The notes: generated from the letters alone by a model not told the origin. A stretch of DNA of 64,000 nt from Nitrosomonas sp. (GCA_019745325.1 JAIETK010000008.1:62001-126000); one strand, 5' to 3'. Numbered from the stretch's first letter, positions 39,996 to 48,960 are shown. Numbers and translations are program-made.

Positions 39996-40033
39996 ATTCT
40001 AAATTGATGCAATTTGCGAGTTAACCGTAGATG

Positions 40034-40054
40034 CTAATAGCCGACGTCTATTAG
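40034..40054. promoter_or_regulatory. Inverted repeat CTAATAG-N7-CTATTAG between regulator and YiiX-like gene
   Basis: A perfect 7-base inverted repeat with a 7-base spacer, in the 89-base gap before the 40085 gene. It could be an operator or a small RNA hairpin modulating read-through. It is unlike the shared promoter array. Confidence 0.3.
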
Positions 40055-40084
40055 TGTATCAACCGGAAACAAAAGGATCCAGCC

Positions 40085-40699
40085 ATGTTTTATCAAATAA
40101 AACGTTATTTATTGACAAAGTTCGGCGACATAAAGATTTTCAAATGGCCGATGTACGTGCTCTATCATCCTACTTCTTTCCGGATAAAAGGTTCGCATAC
40201 CCGCGAAATAATGGATATCGTTCAACCGGGTGACTTAGTCATGCGGTCTTATATCAATTACCTAGATGGTTACTTTATTCCCAAAGGGGATAGCGATTGC
40301 AGTCATGGTGGACTTTATGTCGGCGATGGGAAAATCGTGCACGCAATTGCGGAAGGAACATTGATGGACGACATCATCGATTTTTGCCGCTGTGACCGGA
40401 TTCTGATACTCCGCCCTTGTTACGGTCAACAGTGGGCGGTCGAGCATGCTAGGAAGTGCGCCGATCAGAATATTGAGTACGATTTCGATTTCGAGTCCGG
40501 TAATGGCAAATATTATTGCCATGAACTGATGGCATCTTGTTTTCCCTATTTGGATATTCGCCCGTTAAGTCGACCGATTCCCATTTTTCAGTATATCGGC
40601 CTGGACATTCCGTCGCCGGTGGCTTTTTTATCCGATTCTTTTTATGTCAATCGACATTTTATAACCATTTACGAATCCGATGGCAGAGCATTGAAATAA
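40085..40699 (+). CDS. YiiX/YebB-like permuted NlpC/P60 (C92-type) hydrolase, small form
   Basis: 204 residues, no signal peptide. The order of catalytic elements is permuted relative to classical NlpC/P60. Near residue 47 is the PGDLVMRS segment that opens this fold; His74 is in DSDCSHGGLYVGDGKIVHAI; Cys145 is in YDFDFESGNGKYYCHELM. These match the His...Cys layout of YiiX/YaeF-like enzymes, which act as amidases, thioesterases or lipid-modifying enzymes; the substrate is not known. It lies 89 bases behind the response regulator and is probably cotranscribed. MITE copy D follows it. Confidence 0.8.
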   Translation: MFYQIKRYLLTKFGDIKIFKWPMYVLYHPTSFRIKGSHTREIMDIVQPGDLVMRSYINYLDGYFIPKGDSDCSHGGLYVGDGKIVHAIAEGTLMDDIIDFCRCDRILILRPCYGQQWAVEHARKCADQNIEYDFDFESGNGKYYCHELMASCFPYLDIRPLSRPIPIFQYIGLDIPSPVAFLSDSFYVNRHFITIYESDGRALK

Positions 40700-40720
40700 G
40701 CCGCCCAAGTGCTGGGTTGC

Positions 40721-40871
40721 TTAAGGAAGTGCTGATTAATTCAACGAACGTGATGAAGGGCGAGGCGCACGGAACGCAACAACCGAGACCTATCAATCTG
40801 ATAGGCGAGGGAGTGAGTACCGCGCAACGAAGCAATTCGCTCGTGCAGTCAATTAATCAGCGCTTCCTTAA
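40721..40871. repeat. MITE-like element, copy D (151 bp, best preserved)
   Basis: Terminal inverted repeats of 21 bases with one mismatch: TTAAGGAAGTGCTGATTAAT (then T) on the left and its near-perfect complement ending in CTTCCTTAA on the right. TA at each outer edge fits a TA target duplication. Noncoding. Its right edge supplies the TAA stop codon (40868-40870) of the convergent histidine kinase gene. Confidence 0.75.
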
Positions 40872-42790
40872 TCGATGATTTCAATATCATGAGTGGCATG
40901 AACCGCTTCATGAACCCTTGTAATCAACGATTCCAGTGGTGTGCCTTTTCTCTCGATATAGCGATGCGGTTTATTGAGTAATCTGCTTGGAATGCTTAAA
41001 TCCGCAGAATAAAAGACGATGGGTACGGTCGTCCAGTCGAAGCGCTCCTCGATCAATCTCGCGACGTTCGAACCGGTCTCGTTGTTACGCAGCCGGTAGT
41101 CGGAAATAACCACATCCGGCGCACGATCGGGGGAATCGTCGAGAAGCTGGGTAAAATCTTTTAAGTTGACGGCTGTGCGGACAATGCAATCGAAGGATTC
41201 GAACAATACACGCAATCCATCCAGCACATTTTTGTTATTTTCGACGATGATGATATAAGCGCCGGTTAATGAGATTTCCGGCAGATTCAGTTCCGTGTAA
41301 TTCGCCGGTGCATTGCATTTCGGTAAGCGGACAGAAAACCGGGATCCTCGATCCGGCCGGGAAGCGCAGCTTAGTTCATGTTCCGGTAAGCGTTCGATGA
41401 GTAACCGGACGATTGGAAGACCTAAGCCGATACCCGGCGATTCATCTTCAACTTGATAGAATTCTTCAAATATCCTGGGAAGCTGATCTGAGGAAATGCC
41501 GATCCCGGTATCCCTGATATCGATTCTAAGTGTATCTTGCAAATTTACCGCTCCCAAAATAATTCCCCCGGTCTTGGTATATTTAATGGCGTTGGAAACG
41601 AGGTTTTCGATAATCCGCTTCAGCATCGCGGAGTCGCTTTTGACATACAAATTATCAATCTTTGATTGATGGATGCGGAATTGCAGATTGGACAATTTGG
41701 TCGTTTCGGCGAAGCGCCTTTCGATTTCCCGGAAGAATTTTTTAATTGAAACAGGCTCCAGCTTGGGGTCATGCACTCCCCATTGGAACAAATCGTAAAT
41801 ACCCCGCATGCTTTCCCCGATGTCACGTCCGGAGCGTTCGATTTCATGGAGTGCCTCGGTAATTTTATCGTTGGTGGATAAGGTGGAATCCAATTTCATC
41901 ATCATCACTTGCGAGCTGATAGCCGCCAAGGGTTGCATGGTGTCGTGGTAGGCGGCGCGGATGAATCGCTCGCGTTCTTGCGCGGCGGCAACCATCGTTT
42001 CAATGCTGCGTTGCCGCTCAAATTGCGCATTTCTTGCCTCTTGCTCGGCGCGGGCGCTAGCTTTGTTGGCTTGCTGCTGCTTTCTAAACGCAATCAGGCG
42101 CTGTGCTTCCAGGCTGCGTTCCCGTTTAAAGCGTTCGCGCTCACTAACTTCGAAACGCACAGCGTGACTTACACCAAAGAAACAAAAACTGAAGTAGTAA
42201 TAGAAGGCTGCAGTGGTCAGGCTCTCTCCAAGAGCCTCATTGAATTGATTACTTAGAAACAGAATGGCTGCTAAGAGCATTGCATGCATGAGTGAGATTT
42301 TTGCAAAGATATAGAGCAGACTGAAATTGAAGATAACGATCAAGATCACGCCAAAAAAGTAATATTGGTAGTTAATCGGTGAGGGAACTATGAATAGCAT
42401 CATTATGGCCATAAGACAGCAGAAGGTTCCTGTGCTTGAAAGAAGAATGGATGCTAATTTTTCATTGTGTATATCTTTTCTCCAGAAAAGAACGAGACAA
42501 ATAAAAATCACGATCGCGCCCACCAAGCGCAGCATCGAATTTGTAATAAACATTTGAGTGGTATAGGGCCATACTTGAGAGTCATAATTAACCCAATCCC
42601 AATAACCGAATATTAGCCAAGTAATCAATGCGATCAGCAAAGTAGCGCGGCGATGCGTGAGAAAGCGTTTGGAATATTCCAGGCGAAATTCATTTTCTTG
42701 CCGGGTGGGGAAAGGCTTGGGTGGAACCAGGGTCTCCAATATCGCATTAGAAATTTTTGGTATCCAGTCCGGATGAACGGATTTATACAT
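40868..42790 (-). CDS. Membrane-bound hybrid histidine kinase
   Basis: About 640 residues. Six predicted transmembrane helices (about 45-205: TLLIALITWLIFGYWDWV, LVGAIVIFICLVLFW, LLSSTGTFCCLMAIMMLFIV, YYFFGVILIVIFNFSLLYIFA and two more) form the likely sensor. A long charged coiled coil (about 215-275) follows. H-box RAAYHDTMQPLAAISSQ has the HD-x-x-QP form. ATPase: RIIENLVSNAIKYT (N), DTGIGIS (G1), GIGLGLPIV (G2). C-terminal receiver with Asp in DVVISDYRL. It probably signals to the NarL-type regulator at 39255. ATGs at 42802 and 42790 are both possible; GGGA spacing favours 42790. Confidence 0.9.
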   Translation of the reverse strand: MYKSVHPDWIPKISNAILETLVPPKPFPTRQENEFRLEYSKRFLTHRRATLLIALITWLIFGYWDWVNYDSQVWPYTTQMFITNSMLRLVGAIVIFICLVLFWRKDIHNEKLASILLSSTGTFCCLMAIMMLFIVPSPINYQYYFFGVILIVIFNFSLLYIFAKISLMHAMLLAAILFLSNQFNEALGESLTTAAFYYYFSFCFFGVSHAVRFEVSERERFKRERSLEAQRLIAFRKQQQANKASARAEQEARNAQFERQRSIETMVAAAQERERFIRAAYHDTMQPLAAISSQVMMMKLDSTLSTNDKITEALHEIERSGRDIGESMRGIYDLFQWGVHDPKLEPVSIKKFFREIERRFAETTKLSNLQFRIHQSKIDNLYVKSDSAMLKRIIENLVSNAIKYTKTGGIILGAVNLQDTLRIDIRDTGIGISSDQLPRIFEEFYQVEDESPGIGLGLPIVRLLIERLPEHELSCASRPDRGSRFSVRLPKCNAPANYTELNLPEISLTGAYIIIVENNKNVLDGLRVLFESFDCIVRTAVNLKDFTQLLDDSPDRAPDVVISDYRLRNNETGSNVARLIEERFDWTTVPIVFYSADLSIPSRLLNKPHRYIERKGTPLESLITRVHEAVHATHDIEIID

Positions 42791-42893
42791 TTTTATTCCC
42801 ATAAATCCCAAAATTATGATTAGTATTTCCTAGGTCTATGATTTAAAAGATTAACCTGAATCGGATTGTAGGGGTGTGCCGATTCTTTCGCAT

Positions 42894-42952
42894 TACTACA
42901 GTTGTAGTACTACCAATGTTGCCTATCAAATTATTGTTATCATTATCATAAT
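42894..42952 (+). promoter_or_regulatory. Shared promoter array, copy 2 (large YiiX-like gene)
   Basis: TACTACAGTTGTAGTACTAC (42894-42913), 4 bases, GTTGCCTATC (42918-42927), -10 hexamer CATAAT at 42947-42952, again 53 bases from array start. Identical to copy 1 over the first 20 bases and over GTTGCCTATC. It points toward the gene at 43102, leaving a leader of about 140 bases; the kinase gene diverges on the other side. Confidence 0.75.
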
Positions 42953-43101
42953 TTCTCTATGTCATTGAAACCCAGCATGGAGAAGTTAAGTAGTATAGCG
43001 AATGGTTGTGTGAATTGAAGTCGGCATTTTCCTGTCGTGGAGTTTTTCTGGGGAAGGTTTTCAGTCTTTTTTGACGGCTTATTAATTATTAGGTGGCTAA
43101 A

Positions 43102-44721
43102 ATGATCATTAAAAAAATTCTAATAGTTGTATTGGCTTGGTTTCTACTGAGCCACAATGTACTTGCAGATAATTGTCAAAATCAATCTAGTGAAAGCGGG
43201 CAAAAAACAAATCCCGGATCAATCGGGAAAATTGATTTAAAGCAGAAGGTTGATGAAATTCTGGCGGAAATCTATGATGCCAATTTTTTCAATGTCGCTG
43301 CTTGCCATCAATACATTGACCAGAGAACCTCAGTAGCCTACCTGACCTCAACCTCGGAATTTATTTTGCCTGCGCAGGGTAATCAGGAACAGTCGCTTGA
43401 GATTATTAATAATTTATTCAAGATTCGATTAGCGTTGCACGAGAAACTGCGTGAATTTGATGGAGCCGGAACTATCGGAGCGGCATGTGTCAATTCGATT
43501 CGTGAAGCGAATCAATTTATCCGCTTCGCCGAAGAATATCTTATGGAATGGGGAAGATTCGATGGCGAATTGGATCAACTGGAGAAAGCAGCCGGGTCGC
43601 CATTATCTTTCTTGTCGGTAGAGAAGCCGCACAAGATGGTGAATGAAGAAAGATTCGGTAATAATCCGGAATTAAAAACGGGCGATGTGCTGGTAATCCG
43701 GGGAAACGCCAATGTTTCCGCGATGATTGCGCGTCTCGGTGACGAGGAAAGCATCTTTAGCCATTCGGCCATTGTCGGAGAAGATCAGGATAACAAGAAA
43801 TATATCGTAGAAGCTTTGATTCCTAAAGGGTTAATTTATACACCGGTTGATCAGTGGCTGCGAGAAACCAGGGATGCGCGTGTGGCGGTTTACAGGTTTA
43901 ATGATGAAGCCATGGCTCAAAAAGCGGGGCGCGCAATTTATCGCTACGCAATGGATAAAGGAAAAACGGCTCCGTATGATTTTGCGATGGACGAATCAGA
44001 CCGGGCGATGTTTTTCTGCTCTGAAGTTGCGCAATATGGCTATTGGTTAGCATCTGACGGCGACATCGTTCTTCCAAAACATCGGACTGCTGCTTGTAAA
44101 TTAAGGACATCGACGAGTTTTTTCGATGATATGGGTATCAAAACCGAAGGATCGTTATTCTCACCGGCGGATATCGAAGTAGACCCGCGTTTCGAACTGG
44201 TTCTTGATTTTCGTGATATATCGGCAAATCGCTTGTTGCAGGCTCGACGGAAAGACGCGGTGTTGCAAAGTATTTATCAATGGATGACCAGAGAATCTGA
44301 AAAGGATCGCTATAATTTTTATTCCACCCCGAAATATTTTCTACTCGGAACATTTGCAAAAATTGTTCGCCAATTCGGTGTCGGAGCGGAAATTTTTCCG
44401 AAACATATTCCCTTCAATACTTTACAAACGTTATTGAGATATGAAGATGTAGCAAAAATTCTTTTAAAAAATCTTGAAGAAATTGAGAATGATAGGAAAG
44501 CCGGTAGTCCGAGCTTGAGTTTCCGGGATTTAATGACTGCGAATGAGCAGTTTAGGGAAGCGGACTGTAAGAAATATTATCCAGGCTTGGGTGTATCTAC
44601 GGAAAATCAAGTATATGGTGTGGTTCAGCCGGGAGGATATTTCTATCTGCCGGTTCAAAATAAACCGGTTCGGGATACTTCAGAATTTCATGATTTTTTC
44701 CGCGGCACGTGCTCGTCTTAA
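43102..44721 (+). CDS. Exported YiiX-like (permuted NlpC/P60, C92-type) hydrolase, large form
   Basis: About 539 residues with a Sec signal peptide (IIKKILIVVLAWFLLSHNVLADN). A helical N-terminal region (about 45-185) of unknown type precedes the catalytic module: LKTGDVLVIRGNANVSAMIARLGDEESIFSHSAIVGE (His221) and YDFAMDESDRAMFFCSEVAQYGYW (Cys306), the same layout as the small enzyme at 40085. A C-terminal region of about 200 residues is unrecognised. Probably periplasmic, acting on cell wall, acyl or amide bonds. ATG 43102 has AGGTGG five bases ahead. Promoter array copy 2 lies upstream and a strong terminator downstream, so it is a single-gene unit. Confidence 0.82.
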   Translation: MIIKKILIVVLAWFLLSHNVLADNCQNQSSESGQKTNPGSIGKIDLKQKVDEILAEIYDANFFNVAACHQYIDQRTSVAYLTSTSEFILPAQGNQEQSLEIINNLFKIRLALHEKLREFDGAGTIGAACVNSIREANQFIRFAEEYLMEWGRFDGELDQLEKAAGSPLSFLSVEKPHKMVNEERFGNNPELKTGDVLVIRGNANVSAMIARLGDEESIFSHSAIVGEDQDNKKYIVEALIPKGLIYTPVDQWLRETRDARVAVYRFNDEAMAQKAGRAIYRYAMDKGKTAPYDFAMDESDRAMFFCSEVAQYGYWLASDGDIVLPKHRTAACKLRTSTSFFDDMGIKTEGSLFSPADIEVDPRFELVLDFRDISANRLLQARRKDAVLQSIYQWMTRESEKDRYNFYSTPKYFLLGTFAKIVRQFGVGAEIFPKHIPFNTLQTLLRYEDVAKILLKNLEEIENDRKAGSPSLSFRDLMTANEQFREADCKKYYPGLGVSTENQVYGVVQPGGYFYLPVQNKPVRDTSEFHDFFRGTCSS

Positions 44722-44767
44722 GTGCCGAATCGAGTTGTTGCTTCCAGCTATTACCTCGGCTGGATTG

Positions 44768-44795
44768 AACCCCGCTGCTTGCAGCGGGGTTTTTT
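44768..44795 (+). terminator. Intrinsic terminator of the large YiiX-like gene
   Basis: Stem AACCCCGCTGC / GCAGCGGGGTT followed by TTTT; 46 bases after the stop codon. Confidence 0.9.
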
Positions 44796-44856
44796 ATGCG
44801 ATTTGCTTGCTTGATTAATTGATGGCTTCATAAAGCTGATCCTCTTTCTTCCCGGC

Positions 44857-44915
44857 TACTACAGTTGTAGTGCTACGGTTGTTGTCTACTCACCGGACGC
44901 GGTTCTCTTCATAAT
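44857..44915 (+). promoter_or_regulatory. Shared promoter array, copy 3 (lipoprotein gene)
   Basis: TACTACAGTTGTAGTGCTAC (44857-44876), 4 bases, GTTGTCTACT (44881-44890), -10 hexamer CATAAT at 44910-44915, again 53 bases from array start. One change in the first 20 bases compared with copies 1 and 2 and two or three in the GTTG box. The predicted leader to the lipoprotein start is about 57 bases. Confidence 0.75.
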
Positions 44916-44978
44916 TTTCTCTGGTTTTCTGAGAGATAGCGATAAGCATTCTTAGAATTTACATCAGAGGATAATAAA

Positions 44979-46364
44979 ATGAAAAACAACGTCATTTACC
45001 AAAAAATTGCCATGTTTGCGTTGATTGCCGTGCTATCAGGAGGATGTGCAATCTCCAATGAAGGCAGTACCGATTACCGGTATATCAAACGCAGTAATCA
45101 TCCCGAGCTGGCAAATTGCCAGGGAAATTGCACATCGATCGATCAAACGATCAGCAAAGTCAAATATATCAAGCCACGCGAGACGGCACAGCATGCCATT
45201 AAGCCGAAGGATCCATTGGTTGTTTCGCTGAAGCAAATCTTTATCAAAGATTTTATTGAAACCAATACACCCCTTCGGGTAGTCCGTGGCGAAAAGGCGA
45301 ATGGCGAGATCGCGATTGTTGTCAATGCTTTTGAGGTTGGCAAGGGCGAAAGCATCAATTTCGGACCGGACGGTAAAAAGAACGCGCGCGTGGTTTTTTA
45401 TTCCGATGATGTCTGGAAAGGTCAATTTTTGAATTTATCCAATCTCAGTACTATTTATGGTCCGCTGACTTATGATGGCGGACCATTCGTACTGGACTTG
45501 TACGTCATCGAAATGGATACCCCGGGACCTCAGCTGCGGCAATTGCTTTCTAACCTGGCGGCAATCGGTTCGACCTTTTATCCTCCAGCTTCGCCGATTG
45601 CCGGACCATTGGCGCAGCTCGCCGGAACTTTGATTAAGGATGATCAGGATGATCGTGCTTATCACTATACTGCTGAGTTTAAGCCGATTGCGGGCGGAGA
45701 TCCCGATCTGAATTCTGGATTTCTGTTGACTGGTGATTATGTATTCATTCGCGAAGGTGACCGGAATGTTACGACCAACTGGAGTGAACTAGATTACGAT
45801 GAAAAAACCGGCAGACTGATCTTCAATGGCAATCGTATGGGTAAATCGCACTGCATGAAAGCGCCTGATCAGGATTATCCTGCCGATTGCTATTATCGGG
45901 AAAATTCCTATGTCGTAGTTGAAATCAATACGGCGGAATCCGCTTTGCAGAATGACAGAACGCAAATGATCTTCCAAGCGCTTTCAGATTCGGTGCACAG
46001 TCAATCCGCACCGATACTGACTTCCCCGGTACCAGGCGAAGTATTAAGTGGCTTATCTTCCGGAATCAACAAAATACAAGCAAGAGACGGCTTTACCAAG
46101 CAACTGAAAATCCTTAATAACTCAAATGATGCAGCTAAACGAACCATTGCGCTGAATAGATTCCTGAAACAGTGGACCAACAGTGCAGTGGTTATTAGCG
46201 ACCAGGACAAGGAGCATTTCGAAGACTTATTGGCGCTCAAACTTACGAAATGCACCAACAATGATCACAATAAAGTGATCAACATGATGACCAAATTGCA
46301 AGACCGCGCAAATTTCAGTATCGAGAACAATCCGGATATTTTGCAAGCATTATCTTGTACATGA
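44979..46364 (+). CDS. Uncharacterised lipoprotein of the 39-49 kb regulon
   Basis: 461 residues with a lipoprotein signal (IAMFALIAVLSGGC; acylated Cys23). I recognise no domain. The region about 75-260 looks like beta structure with a Gly-rich hydrophobic stretch (LLSNLAAIGSTFYPPASPIAGPLAQLAGTLIKD) that might touch a membrane. Conserved-looking Cys pairs (CQGNC near 48-52; CMKAPDQDYPADCYY near 293-305) suggest disulphides. The C-terminal 100 residues are helical. Under promoter array copy 3. Probably outer-membrane anchored; function unknown. Confidence 0.75.
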   Translation: MKNNVIYQKIAMFALIAVLSGGCAISNEGSTDYRYIKRSNHPELANCQGNCTSIDQTISKVKYIKPRETAQHAIKPKDPLVVSLKQIFIKDFIETNTPLRVVRGEKANGEIAIVVNAFEVGKGESINFGPDGKKNARVVFYSDDVWKGQFLNLSNLSTIYGPLTYDGGPFVLDLYVIEMDTPGPQLRQLLSNLAAIGSTFYPPASPIAGPLAQLAGTLIKDDQDDRAYHYTAEFKPIAGGDPDLNSGFLLTGDYVFIREGDRNVTTNWSELDYDEKTGRLIFNGNRMGKSHCMKAPDQDYPADCYYRENSYVVVEINTAESALQNDRTQMIFQALSDSVHSQSAPILTSPVPGEVLSGLSSGINKIQARDGFTKQLKILNNSNDAAKRTIALNRFLKQWTNSAVVISDQDKEHFEDLLALKLTKCTNNDHNKVINMMTKLQDRANFSIENNPDILQALSCT

Positions 46365-46488
46365 GTTTTTCGCTGGATTGTTTGAAAATATGAGCGAGTA
46401 TTGTTCATAAGGTTTTGTAAACATTGATAGATAATGCTTGCAAGCCCTGTTAAATATACTGCAGATAGTTTTCTAAATGAGGAAAAAA

Positions 46489-48960
46489 ATGAATTCGGCA
46501 AATAGCACCAATGAAAGTGTCGCGATAATCGCGGTTCATGGGGTCGGTGATCAACGTGAAAATGAAATCGGCCGCGAGATTGTGGCCTTATTACAGCAAG
46601 CAAATTCGCCAGAGTACTCAACCTTTAAAGAAGAAATGCTGGAACTGAGGGTGGAGAATCATTCGAGTCCGCAAGATCAGCGTTCAACGGAGAAATCCAA
46701 CCCCGGGTTTTGTGATTGCCGTTCTCCATTTATGCAGGATGTAAAGGAGAAAGAAGCTCGGAAAGAAGAAAAATTACCGATCGATATTGCTTTTACTGAC
46801 TATCTGGTTCGTCATGCCGAGCCGCAAGGCGATGCGGCGCGCTATTCAACAATCCGCCATCGAGGTGAACATACGGATGAGAATGGGAAAAAGCGGGTGG
46901 TGGATGTTTATGAAATGTACTGGGCGGATCAGTCGCGATTATCAGGCAATGTCATGCAGATACTCGGCAAGCTGTATCAGTTGTTGTTTCACTTGACTTC
47001 ATTAGGAAAGAAAACAATCGAGCATGCATTACTTACCCAACCAGAACCAAAGGAGCGTGCGAAGCTGAAGCCCCTAAAATACAGCTTTGCAGTCATTGAA
47101 TTCATTATCGCCAGCTTTCTGCCGGTTTTAAATTTATGCTTTGCCGCCATTGTCTTGCCAGCTTTGTGGATTTTATGTCCGCAAGAGTTTTGGCGACCTG
47201 CTTTGATGGTTTTGTCGGCGCTGACGATCGGGGGCGCGGTATTTTATCGGCTTGCATTCCAGGGAAGGGGGGGTTACGGTGCGTGGGGTGCGGTTATTGC
47301 GTTTGCGAGCGCGCTAGGTGCTCTATGCAGTATCTATTTTCTGGGGATCCAACAGGAGCTTACGTTTGTACTGCTTTATTCGATAACCTTGTTATTGCTG
47401 ATTGCAGTGACGTCCCTGCTTGCAAAACGGCTTGCACAGCATCGTGAACGTACCGAGAAGCATATGTTTAAGACATCTCCGGTTATTACAGCTATCGTTA
47501 TTTTTTGCTGTAGCGCGGTGGTTGCGAGTGTATTCTATTTAACCAATTCAACCGACAAAACGAACGAAATTTATTTATTGATCTACACGATCATCGGGTT
47601 ATCGGAAAGATATGTTTTTCTATTTGGCTTGATTTGGTTGTTACTTACTTGTGTGGCGTTATGCTCGACAATTTATATTCTTTGCAAATTCAATCGGGAT
47701 GATACGATGCTCCGGGCCGTACATACTGCTTTGATCGGTTACATTGTGTCGGCAAGCTTATTTTTCATCGTAACTATCATAGTTTGGAAAATGATCACTG
47801 GAATGCTGCTTGCTTCACCAATACTTTATTATATTGAATATCGTTCTCAGTTTCTTGTCGATTGGTTTAGGGTTGATAGCGATGTCGCGGATTTTGCACG
47901 TGAAAAAATTATAGCGCTTTCGGCTGCCAATAGCGGCATTATGTTCAACATTTTCTTTATTGTTCTTGTGGTTGCTATCAGCTTGATAGTTATAAGTTTA
48001 TTGTCAAGCATTCTGTATGAGCTTTTTCCAAAGCTTAATAAAAGTGAACAACAAAAGAGTACTCGGCTAGGGTTATGGCTGGATGGAGGATTTTCTGCAT
48101 CAAAACTTGCTATGTGGCTGATGCTGATCAGTTTGTTTCTCCTTCCGATTGGAATACTGTTGCCCACAGAATACGTGAATCTACTAAAAAACTATCTTCC
48201 AGGTTTTTTACTTGGCGACGGTCTTGCGGATTCGATCGGAGCCATTCTCGTCGGTTCTATCACCATTTTTACGTTATTCCGGAAGAATATTTTCATTGGT
48301 GTGCAGAAAGCGCTTGATATCGCACTCGATATTGATAATTGGCTAAAAGAACGTCCTCTAAAAAGCAATCCACGTGGATTGATCTTGTTGCGTTATTTGG
48401 CTTTACTGCGAGAATTGCAGCAGCAAAATTATCTGCGTATTGTTTTTGTTGCACACAGCCAAGGGACTGTAATTACCACCGATTTGCTCCGCTATCTGGA
48501 TGCGCCATGTAAGAAGCGATGGGAGGAACAAGGGCTTGAAGAATTACAACAAGTTCCCCGCTATCTGCTAACAGTTGGCTCGCCATTGCGGCAGCTTTAT
48601 AGTCTGCGCTTTCCGGATCTATACGATTGGGTGCAGAACGTGTCTGCGCATGACATTGGAGTCAGCGCATGGATTAACGGTTACTGTAGCGGTGATTATG
48701 TCGGGCGCTACCTGTGGAAATCCGAAAGCGATCCCCAACGGTATGCGCCAAATCTGGGAGATTTTGTTGAGAAACTCCGTGTGGAAGGTGTGCGGCAGCA
48801 ATCCGAATTTTGTGCCGGTGCAGGCGCGCATACACATTATTTCGATCAGACTTTTTTGCCGATCGGAAAAGTCATTGATGCGTTGGTAACGTCGGATTCG
48901 GTTCTTTGTTCAGACCAGGAGCTTATCAACACTGGAACGGCTTCCAGTTCGTGCTTGTAA
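46489..48960 (+). CDS. Polytopic membrane protein with split alpha/beta-hydrolase motifs
   Basis: About 823 residues. The N-terminus gives SVAIIAVHGVGDQRENEIG, the strand and oxyanion turn (HGVGDQ) of lipase-like hydrolases. From about residue 200 to 610 there are roughly ten hydrophobic helices. Then LRIVFVAHSQGTVITTDLLRYLD provides the nucleophile elbow with Ser657, followed by LLTVGSPLRQLYSLRFPDLY, GDYVGRYLW (possible Asp) and GAHTHYFDQ (possible His). So a cytosolic hydrolase appears interrupted by a membrane block. GAGG six bases before ATG 46489 decides the start over ATG 46477. It follows the lipoprotein gene on the same strand with no terminator seen between. Confidence 0.78.
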   Translation: MNSANSTNESVAIIAVHGVGDQRENEIGREIVALLQQANSPEYSTFKEEMLELRVENHSSPQDQRSTEKSNPGFCDCRSPFMQDVKEKEARKEEKLPIDIAFTDYLVRHAEPQGDAARYSTIRHRGEHTDENGKKRVVDVYEMYWADQSRLSGNVMQILGKLYQLLFHLTSLGKKTIEHALLTQPEPKERAKLKPLKYSFAVIEFIIASFLPVLNLCFAAIVLPALWILCPQEFWRPALMVLSALTIGGAVFYRLAFQGRGGYGAWGAVIAFASALGALCSIYFLGIQQELTFVLLYSITLLLLIAVTSLLAKRLAQHRERTEKHMFKTSPVITAIVIFCCSAVVASVFYLTNSTDKTNEIYLLIYTIIGLSERYVFLFGLIWLLLTCVALCSTIYILCKFNRDDTMLRAVHTALIGYIVSASLFFIVTIIVWKMITGMLLASPILYYIEYRSQFLVDWFRVDSDVADFAREKIIALSAANSGIMFNIFFIVLVVAISLIVISLLSSILYELFPKLNKSEQQKSTRLGLWLDGGFSASKLAMWLMLISLFLLPIGILLPTEYVNLLKNYLPGFLLGDGLADSIGAILVGSITIFTLFRKNIFIGVQKALDIALDIDNWLKERPLKSNPRGLILLRYLALLRELQQQNYLRIVFVAHSQGTVITTDLLRYLDAPCKKRWEEQGLEELQQVPRYLLTVGSPLRQLYSLRFPDLYDWVQNVSAHDIGVSAWINGYCSGDYVGRYLWKSESDPQRYAPNLGDFVEKLRVEGVRQQSEFCAGAGAHTHYFDQTFLPIGKVIDALVTSDSVLCSDQELINTGTASSSCL

